Notes: a model not told the origin generated them from the sequence alone. A stretch of DNA of 64,000 bases from Caenorhabditis remanei (GCF_010183535.1 NC_071333.1:4400587-4464586), one strand, 5' to 3'. Counted from the first letter of the stretch, positions 35,640 to 47,489 are shown. Translations and numbers: made by a program.

Positions 35640-36110
35640 GAACAAAACCAGAAGGGGTCCTCTCTCCCTCTGCATCTTTGAATCGGGTTCTCGTCCCATG
35701 AGGAACATTCTGAAAAAGAAAACTCAAAGAATTGAAAAAAAGAGAAGATGGCCGCTTGTTGGAAAAAGAAGAAGAAGATGGATTTGCGTTTACTGCATTC
35801 CTCTCTTTATTTTTAGCAATTGAGTTATTGTCCCATGGGGAGTATGCGAAAAAAGAAGAAGAACAGGGATCGAAGAAGAAGAGAAGATGGCTTTGCACTC
35901 ATTGCATTCCTCTTCACTTTTTTCTTTTTTGAGTCTTTTTTCTCGAGCAGAAAACTTTTGCTAGTTGAAGAAGAAGAGAAGATGGCCACTTGTTGGAGAA
36001 AGAAGAAGAAGAGAATGGATACATTTATTGCATTCCTCTCAACTTTTTTAGTAATTGAATTCTCGTCCTGTGGGGAACAATTTGAAAATGAAGAAGACAA
36101 AGTCTAGATA
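35640..36110. repeat. three imperfect tandem units rich in GAAGAAG
   Basis: Each unit of about 130-150 bp combines an AGAAGAAGA-rich part, TGCATTCCTCT and a TCTCGTCCCATGGGG-like box (near 35690, 35829 and 36060). The long ORFs here on both strands are by-products of the purine bias, not genes. Confidence 0.6.
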
Positions 36111-36349
36111 CACTGATGGTCACCCGTTAGATTTGGAAATCCAAAATCCAGACACACCGACAAACAGACAGATATTTGAATATCATAGACAGACAAACGT
36201 TTGAATAAATAGATATTCATTAAAAAGGGAAGGTGGACATTCGGACAGTCATCTGGATTTTTGGACAGCCGGTTGGATGAGATCAATGTCAAAGGGAGAA
36301 ATTATTTTTTGAAAATAATTGCATGCCGATAGAAGCTGATCTCAAAATG

Positions 36350-36865
36350 TTTACTGTTATGATAAAATTGCATCGCAAAACATATTTTTTGTTCTGGTTC
36401 CTTTACACGTTGACCACTTCTTTGTCAGTTGAAATGAATTGTGATCTTTTCTCACAAAACATCACGTGAAGTTGTGTAGGACATGATTGTCGAAGGAAAA
36501 CGTTTCAGCTCCTCAGAACTTTTGCTTCTCTGGAATTTTCTTAGTTAGAATGTTTTCCTCTTAATTTTCTTACTAATAGTATAAAATTGATCGCTTTAAA
36601 AAAAGTTACACTTCTTGCGGGGCAGGCTTTGTTCGCGGGGAAGGCTTTACTCAATGTACTCTTTGTATCGTGTTCTCTCCATTTTCAGTACTTTTTCGCG
36701 AGAACATCTGCCCTTATTTCACCAAATGTACATCACATGTCCCTCTTTTCTTCAACGAGTAGGCGTGGCCAACTATACGAAATTCCCATGCGTCAGCCGG
36801 CCATATAAAGCGTTCTCAGAAGGGACGAGCGACATCTTCGTTTTCTAAAAATAACTTTTTAAATT
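36350..36865 (+). promoter_or_regulatory. promoter block of the secreted-protein gene, duplicated at 60775-61285
   Basis: About 500 bp align in order with 60775-61285. Conserved landmarks are a CACGTG E-box (near 36463), GGACATGATTGTCGAAG, AGGCGTGGCCAACTATACG and a TATA box (ATATAAAG, 36803-36810) followed by ACATCTTCGTTTTC, a likely transcription start region. The ATG of the gene is 145 bp after the TATA box. A TTACAG acceptor ends nine bases before the ATG (36945), from a leader intron or splice-leader addition. Confidence 0.7.
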
Positions 36866-36954
36866 TCATCTTTCCATATTCTCGCAGTATTTTTTCTAGT
36901 GCATTTAGCTTTGCAACAGATTATTCATATTTTAATATCTTACAGAAAGCAATC

Positions 36955-38728
36955 ATGAATCTTTCCCTGTTGTTGCTGGCCATTATTTTTCTGTCTTGTC
37001 CGACTCCCGGGCTCACTCGAAAATGGGTCGATCGGTCGAAATGGATCAGTCGTGCTCAATATAAAACGACCCTGAACTGCCCTCTCGACACAGTGTGGTG
37101 TTTTACAGGTTATTACCGAGAGTTCGATTTGTTGTGAGTTTTCTCTACGCCATCAAGTTACAGATTTCAATTACATTTTTTCTAGCAACGCCAATGACGA
37201 TCTGGCCGTAATCCCTTTTCATTGTACACGAGGAAATAGCATTCACTCTGCAAGTCTTCTTCTGAAAGGAGGCGATGAAGATGACTCCACTGTTAGTTCA
37301 TTATTTTTGATTTTATGAGTAGTCAATCACGATATTCGTTCGAATGTTATTTTCAAGACAAATTTTCAGAAGGAGTATGAACCGGAGCTGGAACTGTATC
37401 ATAACTGCTCTAAACGTTCATTGACTTATCGAACAATCAAGGATTTATATAATATCCACACAAGAACACCGTAAGCTTGTTCCTGATGAAGATATTATTT
37501 AAATTGGTATCATTTTCAGCTTTACAAATGAATCTTACGAATTCGATCTTTTGAATACAGGAACTTCATCAAAAGCAGGGATCCATTTTGGATTTTTCAG
37601 CTTCGTGAGTTTGACGTAATGGCAAAAATATCAGACTTGCAACGGGCCGGGAAGGCCGAAATCAAAATTTCTCAGGCCCGGCCCGAAATTTCAGTACTGA
37701 AAAAAATCAATTTTTTCTAACATTTTCCGATTTTTTTTCCTAAAAAGTTCTAAAATCGATTTTTGTTGATTTCAAAGATTTTTGAAAATTATAATTGAGA
37801 AAAAATATGGAAAATTTTCAAAAAAAATTGTGGTGAAAAAGATTGAAAAATTCAAATCCGGACGACCGGGGCCGGGCCGGGTCGGCCCGCAACTTTTTCG
37901 TGCCAACACACAAAGTAGTTTAAAGGGGAGGAACACTATTCCAAAGTTGCCATTTTTTAATACAAATTGATTCAGGAGGCCAGGTAAAAAAGAAAATAAT
38001 CTTGTTATTATGATGCCTCAAAGTTCTGAAAATTGCTCCTCGTCGTGGTCGTGCACGTATCGGGAGAATACACCCAAGAACATTATTTAAACAGTATACT
38101 ATTCTTCCAAAATAAACAAGTAAACATATGATAATGATTGAAATCGTCTAAACATCGTTTCAGGTAAATTTCAGACGGTTTCAGTCATCGTTATATGTTT
38201 TCTTGCATATTTTGGAAGAATAGTATACTGAAAAAAATTTCACCGGTTTATTCCGAAATGTAACTATTCATATGCACGACGACAAAATTTTCATTGAAAA
38301 TGAAAGGACACAACAAGAAGCGATTTTGGGACTTTGGGGTTTCATAACTCGGTTTAAAATGATTTCCGGACATGACTCCAAGATAATATTCTCTTTACCT
38401 GCCTTTCTGAACTGATTTGTATAAAAAAGTGATAGTTTTGGAATATTGGCCCTTTTATTGAATGCCGGACCAAACAAAAATCAGTAGTTGACTCACAAAC
38501 TTCTATTTTTTTTAGTTTTTCAAAGATTCCGACTTCATGGATCAAGCAATGAGAGGTAAAAAATTGCTCCCGCCTGGAATCAAAACCTGGTTTGATTCCG
38601 AAAGTATTACCCTCCCATCAGAAACTGGAAGTTGGGCAGTCTCGAATCAGATTCACTTCTACGACGATGAGCAGAAAGCAACTGGAGCAAATGAGACTAT
38701 CAAGAACTACTTCATTCGTGATACCTAA
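36955..38728 (+). CDS. secreted protein related to the transthyretin-like family (227 aa)
   Basis: There are five exons: 36955-37133, 37186-37291, 37370-37470, 37520-37604 and 38516-38728 (228 codons, phases consistent). Residues 1-21 are a signal peptide (MNLSLLLLAIIFLSC...). The mature part has paired Cys in NCPLDTVWCFTGYY, then IPFHC, and an ELYHNC motif that resembles the core of nematode transthyretin-like proteins (extracellular carriers or signals). The paralogue at 62558 has the same exon plan: exons 2 and 3 are exactly 106 and 101 bp in both. Similarity to the TTR-like family is only at motif level, so function is unknown. Intron 4 (911 bp) is swollen by two MITEs. An AATAAA lies at 38986-38991. 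Confidence 0.85.
37633..37898. mobile_element. GGGCCGGG-end MITE, copy 2, in intron 4
   Basis: Starts AGACTTGCAACGGGCCGG and ends with the inverse CCGGGTCGGCCCGCAACTTT. The AT-rich middle resembles the other two copies. It lies wholly within the intron, 28 bp past the donor. Confidence 0.65.
38092..38230. mobile_element. 139-bp hairpin MITE in intron 4
   Basis: CAGTATACTATTCTTCCAAA at the left is mirrored by its exact inverse at the right end. The arms are about 60 bp with a few mismatches. Confidence 0.75.
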
Positions 38729-39639
38729 AATACAAGCTGTTCTTTTTCTGAATGAAATGATAGATACATATTTCAATCCATACATCTTCTATTTCATTTT
38801 ATAATTGTTCCTTTTTGAATCAAGATTTCCAAACCGAGGTTTCCCCCCCCCCTCCCACTTTTTTCTCCTTCTAATTTTTTCTGAATCTATTACTCTTCTT
38901 CCCCCGGTTTGTCTATTCCCATCCCAATGCTCTCTCCTCTTTTTCATCTCTTTTTCATGTATTCCATTTTTAAATAGTTTTTGTCAATAAATAATAATAA
39001 TAATAATAATAAATAAACAAATTTTGCTTAAACAGATTTTAGTTTGCAAACTAGTTCTAACAACACAAAACTCTCTGTGGTCAAAAAATCATCGTGAAAA
39101 ATTGAAGAATTTTCAGTATACTACGTTTTTTCACCTAATCTTGAGTAGAAAAAACATTGAAAACTGAAAAAAAATATCTGTTTGAATCGGCTCAAAGTTT
39201 TCCAAAAAAATCTCTCCAAAAATACAGTTCCTTAAAGCAAAACGTGCCTGAAACTCAGAGAACACTTTAAAAATTTGAGAACATTCATACAACAGGATTC
39301 GGACCAAAAATGTCACGATTTGTTCCCTAGTAAGACCATCCATTCGAGATCATTTGAATAAGAAACTTGCTTTTTTTAATATCTCTTTTTATTCGGATTT
39401 TTTCCCATTCAAATGACGTTGGAGTCAAGCAAAACGTCGGTAATCAAAAAGAGGAACATTGGTAAACACGTTGAACGGAAGAAAATTGTCCAGCGAGATG
39501 ATAACAGTTTGTTGTGAGCTACTTTCGCAACACTTGAAAACGCGTTGTCATACCAAAAATATCTTTTTGTTATATCTCCCCGTCTCGGAGTCACAGGGTT
39601 TTAAGTTTATTGAAATAAAAAACATAAACATCTGATGTT
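38729..39639. other. 3' flank of the secreted gene; AAT microsatellite; no further gene
   Basis: The run of AAT units at about 38987-39014 overlaps the polyadenylation signal. A C-homopolymer lies near 38845. Nothing else is recognised up to 39639. Confidence 0.5.
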
Positions 39640-40572
39640 ACTTCCCTGTCTTCGCTCAGGAGTTCCCACTACTCCACCCAGACTACTGAGTACCAGATTC
39701 ACAAAATCACTTTTTTAGGTTTGAGAACATCCAGAGGACAATATTGGTTCACAGATTTTGTTCCTTATTCACATCGTTAGAGTAACACCTCCTCTACTTG
39801 TTTCTGATAAATAAATAGCCCTTCCATACGTGTGTTGGGTGGAAAAGTATTAGGAACCAAATGAAAAATAATGAATACTAGAATTTTAAAAGAAACAAAT
39901 CGGTTCGAGAAAGACAACTATCAAAATAAGTGTCAGCTTTTCCGCTAACGCAACGGGGAGAGAATGATTCGATTTTCAAAAAGAACACTCCACATGAGAA
40001 AAAGAGACGTAGAGAAGCAGATAAACGTGGATGATTTTTTATCACTATGTGGCGTTGCGGGGACGAATATAGTCTTTATGTGTTCTCTCTTCGATTGATC
40101 TGTTTGCATTGTTCATGAATTTACTCCCAATAAACAGCTTCATCCTCCGTGTGGCTTAGCCCGCTCGTTTTTGGTAGTTTCTGTGTGTATGTGTTGTTGG
40201 GGACTTTCTTCTACAGCGGGACATTTAAATGAGAGCGCAGGGCATTAAGAAAAACAAGGGGGCACATATCAATCTATTAGGTTGATGCATAATTTTCTGT
40301 AATTTTTCGGTAAAATTTTGATTCTATTTTTTTCAATCCTGAAAAAGTTTCCCTGTCCTCGATCAGTAGTTCCCACTGCTCCACCTAGAGTACTGAGTCC
40401 CAGATTCAAAAAACCACTTTTTCAGGTTTGAAAACATTTAGAGGACGCTAATCTTTGTCCACCGATTGTTCCTCATTCACATCGTTAGAGTATCAACTCC
40501 ACTATTTGTTTCTAATAAATAAATAGCCGAACCAAACGTGAGTTGGGTGGTGAAGTATTAACAACCAACTTA
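39640..40572 (+). repeat. pair of about 225-bp direct repeats
   Basis: Copies at 39640-39865 and 40345-40572 share CTTCCCTGTC..., TTCACATCGTTAGAGTA and TAATAAATAAATAGCC with about 20% divergence. Just before copy 2, TTAGGTTGATGCATAA (about 40279) resembles a mariner end, but no partner end was found. Confidence 0.65.
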
Positions 40573-40809
40573 GGTCCTTGTGATGAGCATCTCATATTTC
40601 TCCAAAACGTGTGGTATATAACGACGAACTTTCTCACTCTGAGAAAGATTTCAAATCACGAGCTACAGTTACATGAGTCCCGCTTAATGTAGTGGACAAA
40701 CAACCCACGGTAGTTTGATACAGATCCGATTCTACGATTTCCTGCGCCGAAAATTCGAACCGACATACTGCGACGTGCTTTTAAGCCCTTAATTTTATTC
40801 CCAAATTTA

Positions 40810-41410
40810 AAACGTCCTTTCAAATGTTGAAATGTTACAAAAACATTTAAACGTCCTAAAAACCATTTAGACGTCCCAAAAAACGTATATAGGTTCCAAA
40901 AAATATTCAGACGGGCCTTGAACTCTGAAAAAAACCAAATGCTTGCTCTGACGCCTGAAGGTAGTGATTACCTACAAACAAAGATACCTTAAAGCTTGCT
41001 TTGACATAGTCTCTAGGCTCAGTACCCTAAAACGCATTCCTTAAAACAGAGACATTTAGAAGCTTGCTTAAAACCTTTTTTTAAGTGCAGGCAAGCTTCT
41101 TAGTGCCTCTGTATTAAGGAATCCGCTACTTCCATGGTGCTGAGCCTAAGGACTATGCCAGAGCGAACTCGATGGCCCTTTTATTTTCAGTTAGTCTCTA
41201 CTTCCAGGCGTCAGAGCAAGCTTTTGGCGTTTTCAGTGTTCAAGGGACGTCTGATCATTTATTTTTTGGGACGTCTAAATGTTTTTTGGGACGTTAAAGT
41301 ATTTTTTGGGACGTTTAAACATCTATGAGCACTTTTGGAACCCCAAAGAACGTTTATATTTTTCAAGGGACGTCTGAGCGTTTTTTGGGACGCTCTAGTT
41401 TTCAAATAAC
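40810..41410. mobile_element. fold-back element with GGGACGT subrepeats (about 600 bp)
   Basis: The halves mirror each other around about 41085 (GCAAGCTTCT on one side, AGAAGCTTGC on the other). Each arm contains repeated TTTTTTGGGACGTCTAAA-like units (or their inverse) spaced about 25 bp. No ORF. Ends are approximate. Confidence 0.7.
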
Positions 41411-41571
41411 ATCTAAACTGGAATAGAGCCGTTTTTTTTTTGAATAAGAGAATGTGGGAAATGTATAGAACTTATAAAAAGAAATGGTTTAAAGTCTGCC
41501 AATAGAATGATGAAGGAATATAATTTCAAGTTGTGATTCAGTTTCTAACTCTATATCTGTGTTTTTTTCAG

Positions 41572-41643
41572 TATCAAGTTGTTGCTATTGAAGCAAACAG
41601 AAGGAAATGCACATTCGATTACGTTTCGGGCGATTATCTTTGA
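41572..41643 (+). other. orphan terminal exon-like sequence (23 codons plus stop)
   Basis: Directly after a strong TTTTTTCAG acceptor, the frame reads YQVVAIEANRRKCTFDYVSG and ends DYL-stop. It looks like a genuine last exon, yet no upstream exon in a matching phase is visible back to 38.7 kb. It could be the remnant of a third copy of the secreted-protein gene or a distal alternative end. Confidence 0.35.
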
Positions 41644-42074
41644 TTGTGAAACTTGTTTCTAGCTGTTTTGGAAAAGGAAAAAGAACTCTGAAAAGGAGGG
41701 AGAGAACTGTACTATTTTGATTGTTTTGGAGGACAAACGTGGACGATTTGTCTGTTTTGGCACAGGAAATGTTTTAAATAGACAAGGATATACACCAAGT
41801 CAATGTACCGAACTACTGAAAGTGCTTTTCCATTTTAAAAAAGCTGGATTGTTCATGTTTTAAGCTAATGGAAATCTCGTTTTTCAACGACTTTCATGTT
41901 CAAATTCGCTTGATATTTAGAAGATACTTATTGAAATTTACACTATGTAGTGTAACAATTGAAATCAGAAATTGAATGATTTTTATTCTTGAATTTTAAG
42001 TGTTTTTTCAAACTGATAAACGTTTTTTGTTAAAGTCTTGAACCGTTTCCTGAAACACTGAATCACAGATCGAT

Positions 42075-42660
42075 TATATTCAAACTGAGAAGCAGAAATG
42101 AAGTGTGTGCTTCTCCATCAGGATGTGAGAAAACTTCACTATGATTATTGGAGAAAAATATTATTTTACGGGCCATGAAAAAAGTTAATACATCAAATTC
42201 TTTCCACTTTTTTATATTTCTTCTCGACAGTTTTTGAAAACCCAGTCATTTTTCAAAATTCTGCATAATACTGCAGGATCCGTCTCTTTTGTAGTGAAAT
42301 CATTGTTTTTGGATCTCTGATCACTTTCCTGGTCTCTGATCACTTATTTCATAACACCAGTTACCATAGAGGATATGAGTCATAATTTTGACAGGAATGA
42401 AATTTCAGCCGAAACAATTTTCTCTTAGCTACTATTCTGTGGCATTTTTTTCGTTATGGAATGAATTTTCATTCATCTAATTTTGATCAACTAATATAAT
42501 TGGTTTAATTAGAAACTCTTCATTCATTGTTATCTGTACCATAATATTTGCTGTTGTTTACCTTGATTTTTTCCAAATATGAATCATAATTTTGTATTTT
42601 GAAACCAATCCATTGATTTTTAAAACCAATCCACGATGGCATTGTTTTCTTTCACATTTT
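42075..42660 (+). repeat. about 590-bp segment duplicated at 51795-52400 (copy 1)
   Basis: Runs collinear with the later copy from AACTGAGAA.CAGAAAT to CATTGTTTTCTTTC. Shared landmarks are TACTGCAGGATCCG, GGATCTCTGATCACTT and ATAGAGGATATGAGTCATAA. It lies just upstream of the NAD kinase start. No ORF. Confidence 0.8.
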
Positions 42661-42816
42661 TAACGTTTTGAAGAGATTCAAATGGGTTTTTTTGTATTGA
42701 GAAGTGTCGAAAAGAATTTTTGAAAATTTTTTGCTAGAAAGCATATTAAAACCGTGTTTATCTTCTTTTTCTTTTTTCAACAATACGATTAATAAATTAT
42801 TTTTCATCAGGTACAA

Positions 42817-45800
42817 ATGGCAGATCATTCAACCGATGGTGGTGATGGAAATTCTCAGCCCATCCGATCCGCTCTAATCTTGCGAAAAAGCACAAGATGG
42901 CACTGGGAAAAGGAGCAGACTGGATTTACTGATGCCGAGCTGGAAAAGTAAGTTAGGTCCGAAGATAAAAATAATTGAATTTTTTTTAAAATTGTTTTCT
43001 TCTGAAAATTGTAATTTGTCTGTAAGTTTTTCAAGCAAAGCGTGTGAATCATTCGATATGACTATAATATTCAGATTCTCCATAACATTTCCCAAATTTT
43101 AAGCCCCATCTTGCCCTAATTTGGAGTATTTTAACGTTTCGAAGGGGCCTACAGGCCAAACAGGGCCTAAACAATTTTAATGGAAATATGTCAATACAAT
43201 ACATATGGGGCTTAAAATTCTGCAAATTTTACAGAGAATCCAAAACGTTTTATGAAAACTTTCCAGACACCTCCAACAAAAAGGCACCAACGTGGCAGAG
43301 CTCTTGGAAAACGAGGAAAAACAAATGCAAGCCGTCCAACAGATAGCAAACGAGCTCAGCACAGCAGGGATCTCAGCCAGAGTGGTCACCCGACAACAAA
43401 TCGAACAGTACCTCCCGGACACCGATTTAGTGATCTCAGCCGGTGGAGATGGCACTTTTCTGGCAGCCGCCTCGGGCATCAGTGACCAAACCCCAATAAT
43501 TGGAATCAATACTGACCCGCTCGGTTCTGAGGGCCACTTGTGTGTCGGGGGCAAGAATCCGCCCAGAAATCTCATCGAACGTCTGGTATCTGGAAATTTG
43601 ACATGGGTTCAGAGAAGTCGTATCCGGGTTACGGTATCCGAGAAGAACAATCCGGCTAAGAAACTGACAAGTTTGGCGTTGAACGAGGTGTTTATCGGAG
43701 AGGATGAAGCCGCCAAGGTTTCCACATACAATATATCGATTAATGACTCGCAGACAGTCAAACAGAAGTCATCTGGATTGATTGTCTCCACGGGGACAGG
43801 ATCGACTAGTTGGTATCTTGGAATGAATCGAATTGATGAGAATGCGACTACTTCTGTACTCGAGGCACTCCAATCACTTGGAATCAATGTGCCGATTACC
43901 CAGAATTTGGTGGAGAAAGTTATGACCACTGTAAATAAGAGAATTCCATTCGAACCGGATCATTCGAGTGAGTCTTGCTAGTGAAAAACCATGATTAAAT
44001 TTGGAATCCTTGAAAAATTCGTTGACACCCATATCGACCGGTTTCTGTTAAGGTTGTTCAGGCCCTGTTACATGTTAGGCCTGTAGGCCCCTTCACAATT
44101 CCAAAATTACCGGAAATAGGCCAATGTGGGGATCAACATTTTAGAAATTTTATGATAAGTTTGAAAAATCAAAAGGTAACAGAAAAAATCCGCCTAAACA
44201 AGACCTAAACAGACTTAAAATGGCCTCACCGCTCACAATTTTGGAAGTTTTATGGAGTATTTGAATATTGATATAAATCGGTCTAATAGTGTTTTGACAG
44301 TATATTGAAAATTTTACTCTGTCTAACCAGAGAATCTCAAAACTGAATTTTCTGAATAAAAATCTTAAAACAAGTTAAATTTTTGAAATCTCCATACAAT
44401 TTCCGAATTTTTGAGCCTCATATTGACCTATTTTAACACATATTAGGTTGAGTCATAAGTTTCTTTCTTTTTTTGGGTAAGTTTTGAGATGAAATTTCTT
44501 AAAGGCTAATAACTCACATAATGAGAAATATTGTTGGTTGGTACCTAGAACTCATTGTAATTATACATGAGGCTTGCCGTTTCTTTCCTGCTAAAACTCA
44601 GCCGTGGGCACATCAAAACACATAAGATGTCCTTTTTTAGTACCATTCTTCGTTTTTTTTTTCTTAGAAAACGTTGGCAACAATTGCTAAACTATTAAAA
44701 ATGAGATTAAGCAAGGAACATTATGTGTAAGAAACTACTGAAAACAGTTGAACTAAGCAACAATACTTTGGTGCCGACCTCTAAATAAATGTGACGATTA
44801 GCAAAATAGAGATGCGTGACTATTCTTATTTTTTCTGATAGGTTAGATTTGACAGATGGTCGAAATTGTTTTAATTTAGTAGAGTAAACATTGATGTATT
44901 TAAATTTATTTTGTTTTAGATATTCACGCCATTTTTCCTTTTTCGCAGGAAGCGTGAAGTCAACAACACCAAAAATAGGTGATTTTTAGGTTTGATGATG
45001 ACTAGTTCTCGGACTTTTAAATCAGTACACTAGATATTTTGCGTAATTTTATAGCAATGTATCTAGTGTTGATTACTTGTATCACAATAATTCAGACTAG
45101 TTTGGGAGCGTTGAGAAGATGCCTAGACTTCATCCAGGTCTACTACACAGATTTTGTCAAAATTGTGAATATCATACGAAACATATCAGTCATGTTATAT
45201 TACGTATTTGAATGGTTTTGGCTAAAATTTTTATGACATTATTTACTCATAGTATCTTCTAACTTTTACAAACATTTTGGTTTCAATGCTTTCTCAAACA
45301 TTTCTGTAATCTGCTTTAACCCAGCTGAACAATGATTTCTAGTTGCTGTCAATCGTCTCATCGTAACTTTTTTGTTTTTGACATTCGAACCTAAAACTAA
45401 AGAATAATAACAAGACGAAGTCTTTTTCTACAAATTTCTATTATTTTCTCATAAAGATCTCAACATTTCCCAACCAATGCGACTAGAATCATAAAACTTT
45501 CCAAAATAAGCATTTGGTTGACCACCGAAAAAACCGCCGTTTAAAAGAGAGGACTGTCTAGGCATCAATTCAAAACTATGTTTGTTAGCCACTGGAAAAG
45601 TCATTAGAATGCAAAAAAGTTTGGGTTGATAAACAATCACAGTACCAAGAAACCGTGAGTCAAAATTCCAGACTTGTCACGGGCCGGGCCGGGCCAAAAT
45701 CAGGAAAAATCTCGGCCCGGCCCGTAGCCCGGCCCGGCCCGCTCGGCCCGTTTTGAAACATTTTTTCAAAACAATTTTTGTTTTTCAACTTTTTTTTGGA

Positions 45801-46434
45801 AATTTTTGGAAATTTTTTGAACTTTTTTGAAAAAAGTATAGTTTTCGAATGAACATTCAAAATTGAATCAAAATGTGAATATGTATGATAATTTAAGCAT
45901 TTTTACTCTTTTTTTTCAAAAAATTTCAAAAAAAAATTGGTAAAAATGGGTACCCATTTTTGAATCCGGGCCCGGTCAAGAAAAATCTCGGCCCGGCCCG
46001 GCCCGGCCCGATTTTTGACAAGTCTGCAAAATTCATCCTCAAAAAAAGAAAGAAATTTAGGACTCAACCTAATATTTACTTTTCAAGGGGGCCTACAAGC
46101 CTAACAGGGCCTATCAGACCAAGCCTAATATAGGTCGATATGGGGCTCAAAATATGAGACATTTTACAGAAAGTCTGAATTTGACTTTTATTTTTCACCA
46201 ATGCCTCATTTTTCTCATTTTCCAGGCTTCGCATTCTCGATCCGGGAACCAATCTTTAACGACACCTACAAACGGACGGCCACCCGCGGATTCGCTCGAA
46301 AAATTTGCCTAGAATCCAGATGTTCAAACGGATTCCTCGTGTTGGATGGATCTACAAAAATTCCATTCCCACAAGGATCCGTTGCCACATTTGAGATGAA
46401 TTCAAATGATGCACTAAAGACGGTTATTGTATGA
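42817..46434 (+). CDS. NADK2-type NAD kinase (346 aa as read here)
   Basis: There are three exons: 42817-42947, 43267-43967 and 46226-46434 (347 codons, phases consistent). NAD kinases phosphorylate NAD+ to NADP+ with ATP; the NADK2 branch is mitochondrial in animals. Motifs seen: SAGGDGTFLAAAS with the GGDGT nucleotide loop at residue 103; INTDPLGSEGHLC, characteristic of the NADK2 rather than the cytosolic branch; LNEVFIGE at about 182; and STGTGSTSW at 218. The N-terminus begins directly with the domain (SALILRKSTRWHWEKEQ) and lacks an obvious targeting peptide. A CATCAG acceptor six bases before the ATG permits either splice-leader addition or a missed upstream exon with a transit peptide. 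Intron 2 is 2258 bp because three transposons are nested in it. Confidence 0.9.
43096..43219. mobile_element. GGGCCTAC small MITE in NAD kinase intron 1
   Basis: Inverted ends AATTTTAAGCCCCAT and ATGGGGCTTAAAATT with an internal AAGGGGCCTACAGGCC palindrome. Homologous to 44406-46153 (once its insert is removed) and to an inverted copy at about 44021-44137. Confidence 0.7.
44021..44137. mobile_element. third copy of the GGGCCTAC MITE (opposite orientation)
   Basis: Bounded by GTTGACACCCATATCG and its diverged inverse TGTGGGGATCAAC, with TAGGCCTGTAGGCCCCTT inside. It sits 54 bp past the donor of intron 2. Confidence 0.55.
44443..46072. mobile_element. mariner-like element, decayed, carrying a nested MITE
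   Basis: Ends TTAGGTTGAGTCATAAG at the left and the inverse CTCAACCTAA at the right, with TA on each side (44441-44442 and 46073-46074). Subtracting the 356-bp MITE at 45670-46025 leaves 1274 bp, the normal length of an intact mariner. No open transposase remains; only stop-ridden AT-rich sequence is seen. The family call rests on ends, TA target and length. Confidence 0.75.
45670..46025. mobile_element. GGGCCGGG-end MITE, copy 3, nested in the mariner-like element
   Basis: Starts AGACTTGTCACGGGCCGG and ends with the inverse GGCCCGATTTTTGACAAGTC(T). Several GGCCCG repeats form both ends. It is the innermost of three nested insertions. Confidence 0.8.
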
Positions 46435-47019
46435 TGTTATTTGATAGCTACAGTACCCCACTTATTGTAAACTGTGATACTATCTTTATTTTATTTTTCT
46501 AAAAATATATGGGTCAAATATTTTACCGAGGAATTCTTTGTATTGTATTATTGTGATATTTTTTGGGAGTTTTCAAAAACTCCTTCTTTTTTCTGTACAG
46601 ACATGAATGTTATGCTATACAAATGAATTGTTTAATTTTATTTGTGTTTCAAACTGCAAGAAACAAGAAAACCCTTCTGTTTGAGATTGAAATGGAAGTA
46701 ATTTCAGCGTAAGCGTTGAAAACGAGCTCGTGGCCTAGAATTCCAAAAGATATTTGAAATTTTCTCACAATTCCCAAAATTTTGAGACCTATGTTGATTA
46801 TTTTGGACAGTTTTGAGTCTGAAGCTAATAGATTTTGACTGTTTTTGACGAAATTTTCTGATTTCCAAGTGTTTGTGTGTTCAGACTCTCTAAAAAATAA
46901 TGAAAAGAAAGAAAAATCAAAAAATTTTTTAAAGTTTTGGATTTCCTGTTCGAACTCCGGAAAAATAGGGCGAGTCGGTGCTTTTCTGCAAGGATTAATT
47001 GAAATGAAAAATGTATTAA
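46435..47019. other. NAD kinase 3' flank; no further gene
   Basis: Nothing recognised apart from the 3' untranslated region. TTAA at 47016-47019 is the left target duplicate of the next element. Confidence 0.5.
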
Positions 47020-47485
47020 GAGACAATGTCTCGCTCAAGCCACCAGGCCATGTTACACATAAACCAAAGTGATCCGTTTTGGCTGATTTTTTGACATGTT
47101 AGTACCCTAGGAATTCTAAGAATTTTATACTATACCAGATTAGGCTCCGCCCCTTTTGACCTACCAAAACGATCAAAAAGTGATTTTTTCTATATGATGC
47201 AGGAGAGCTAGAAAAAAATAGTTATCTTATAAAATGCACAAAATAAGGCTGGCAATACATTTCTAAAAAGATTTTGATCCTATCTTTCGAAAGAAAAATT
47301 TTCATTTTTCAACTTCAATTGATCGTTTCGGTAGGTCAAAAGGGGCGGAGCCTAATCTGGTATGGTATAAAATTTTAAGAATTCCTAGGGTACTAACATG
47401 TCAAAAAATCAGCCAAAACGGATCACTTTGGTTTATGTGTAACATGACCTGTAGGCCTATGCTCGAGCCAGTCAGAGATTGTCTC
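47020..47485. mobile_element. second TTAA-flanked palindromic element (466 bp)
   Basis: Terminal repeats of about 150 bp: the left end GAGACAATGTCTCGCTC is mirrored as GAGATTGTCTC at the right. Inner landmarks CCAAAGTGATCCGTTTTGGC and GGCTCCGCCCCTTTTGACC also recur inverted. Bounded by TTAA at 47016-47019 and 47486-47489. Same class as 11858-12483 but with unrelated ends, so a different family. Confidence 0.85.
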
Positions 47486-47489
47486 TTAA

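Larger units (their letters stand above)
34726..36349. other. no supported protein gene; tRNA-like patch and GAA-rich repeats
   Basis: Besides the tRNA-like fragment (35210-35302) and the purine-rich tandem units (35640-36110), both listed separately, I see only AT-rich sequence and a GACAGACA-type short run near 36150-36200. Confidence 0.45.
44406..46153. mobile_element. GGGCCTAC MITE interrupted by a mariner-like element
   Basis: The left part (44406-44440, TTTTTGAGCCTCATATTGAC) and the right part (46075-46153, ending TATGGGGCTCAAAA) join into a MITE like the one at 43096-43219. The mariner-like element replaces the middle at a TA dinucleotide. Confidence 0.75.

Noticed and set aside
35732..36107. 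Lys/Glu-rich and Phe/Ser-rich ORFs
   Set aside because: Purine-rich tandem repeats produce long frames on both strands. No conserved protein pattern.
40279..40300. Second mariner element starting TTAGGTTGATGCATAA
   Set aside because: No inverted partner end or TA-bounded unit could be found downstream, so only a lone end-like sequence remains.
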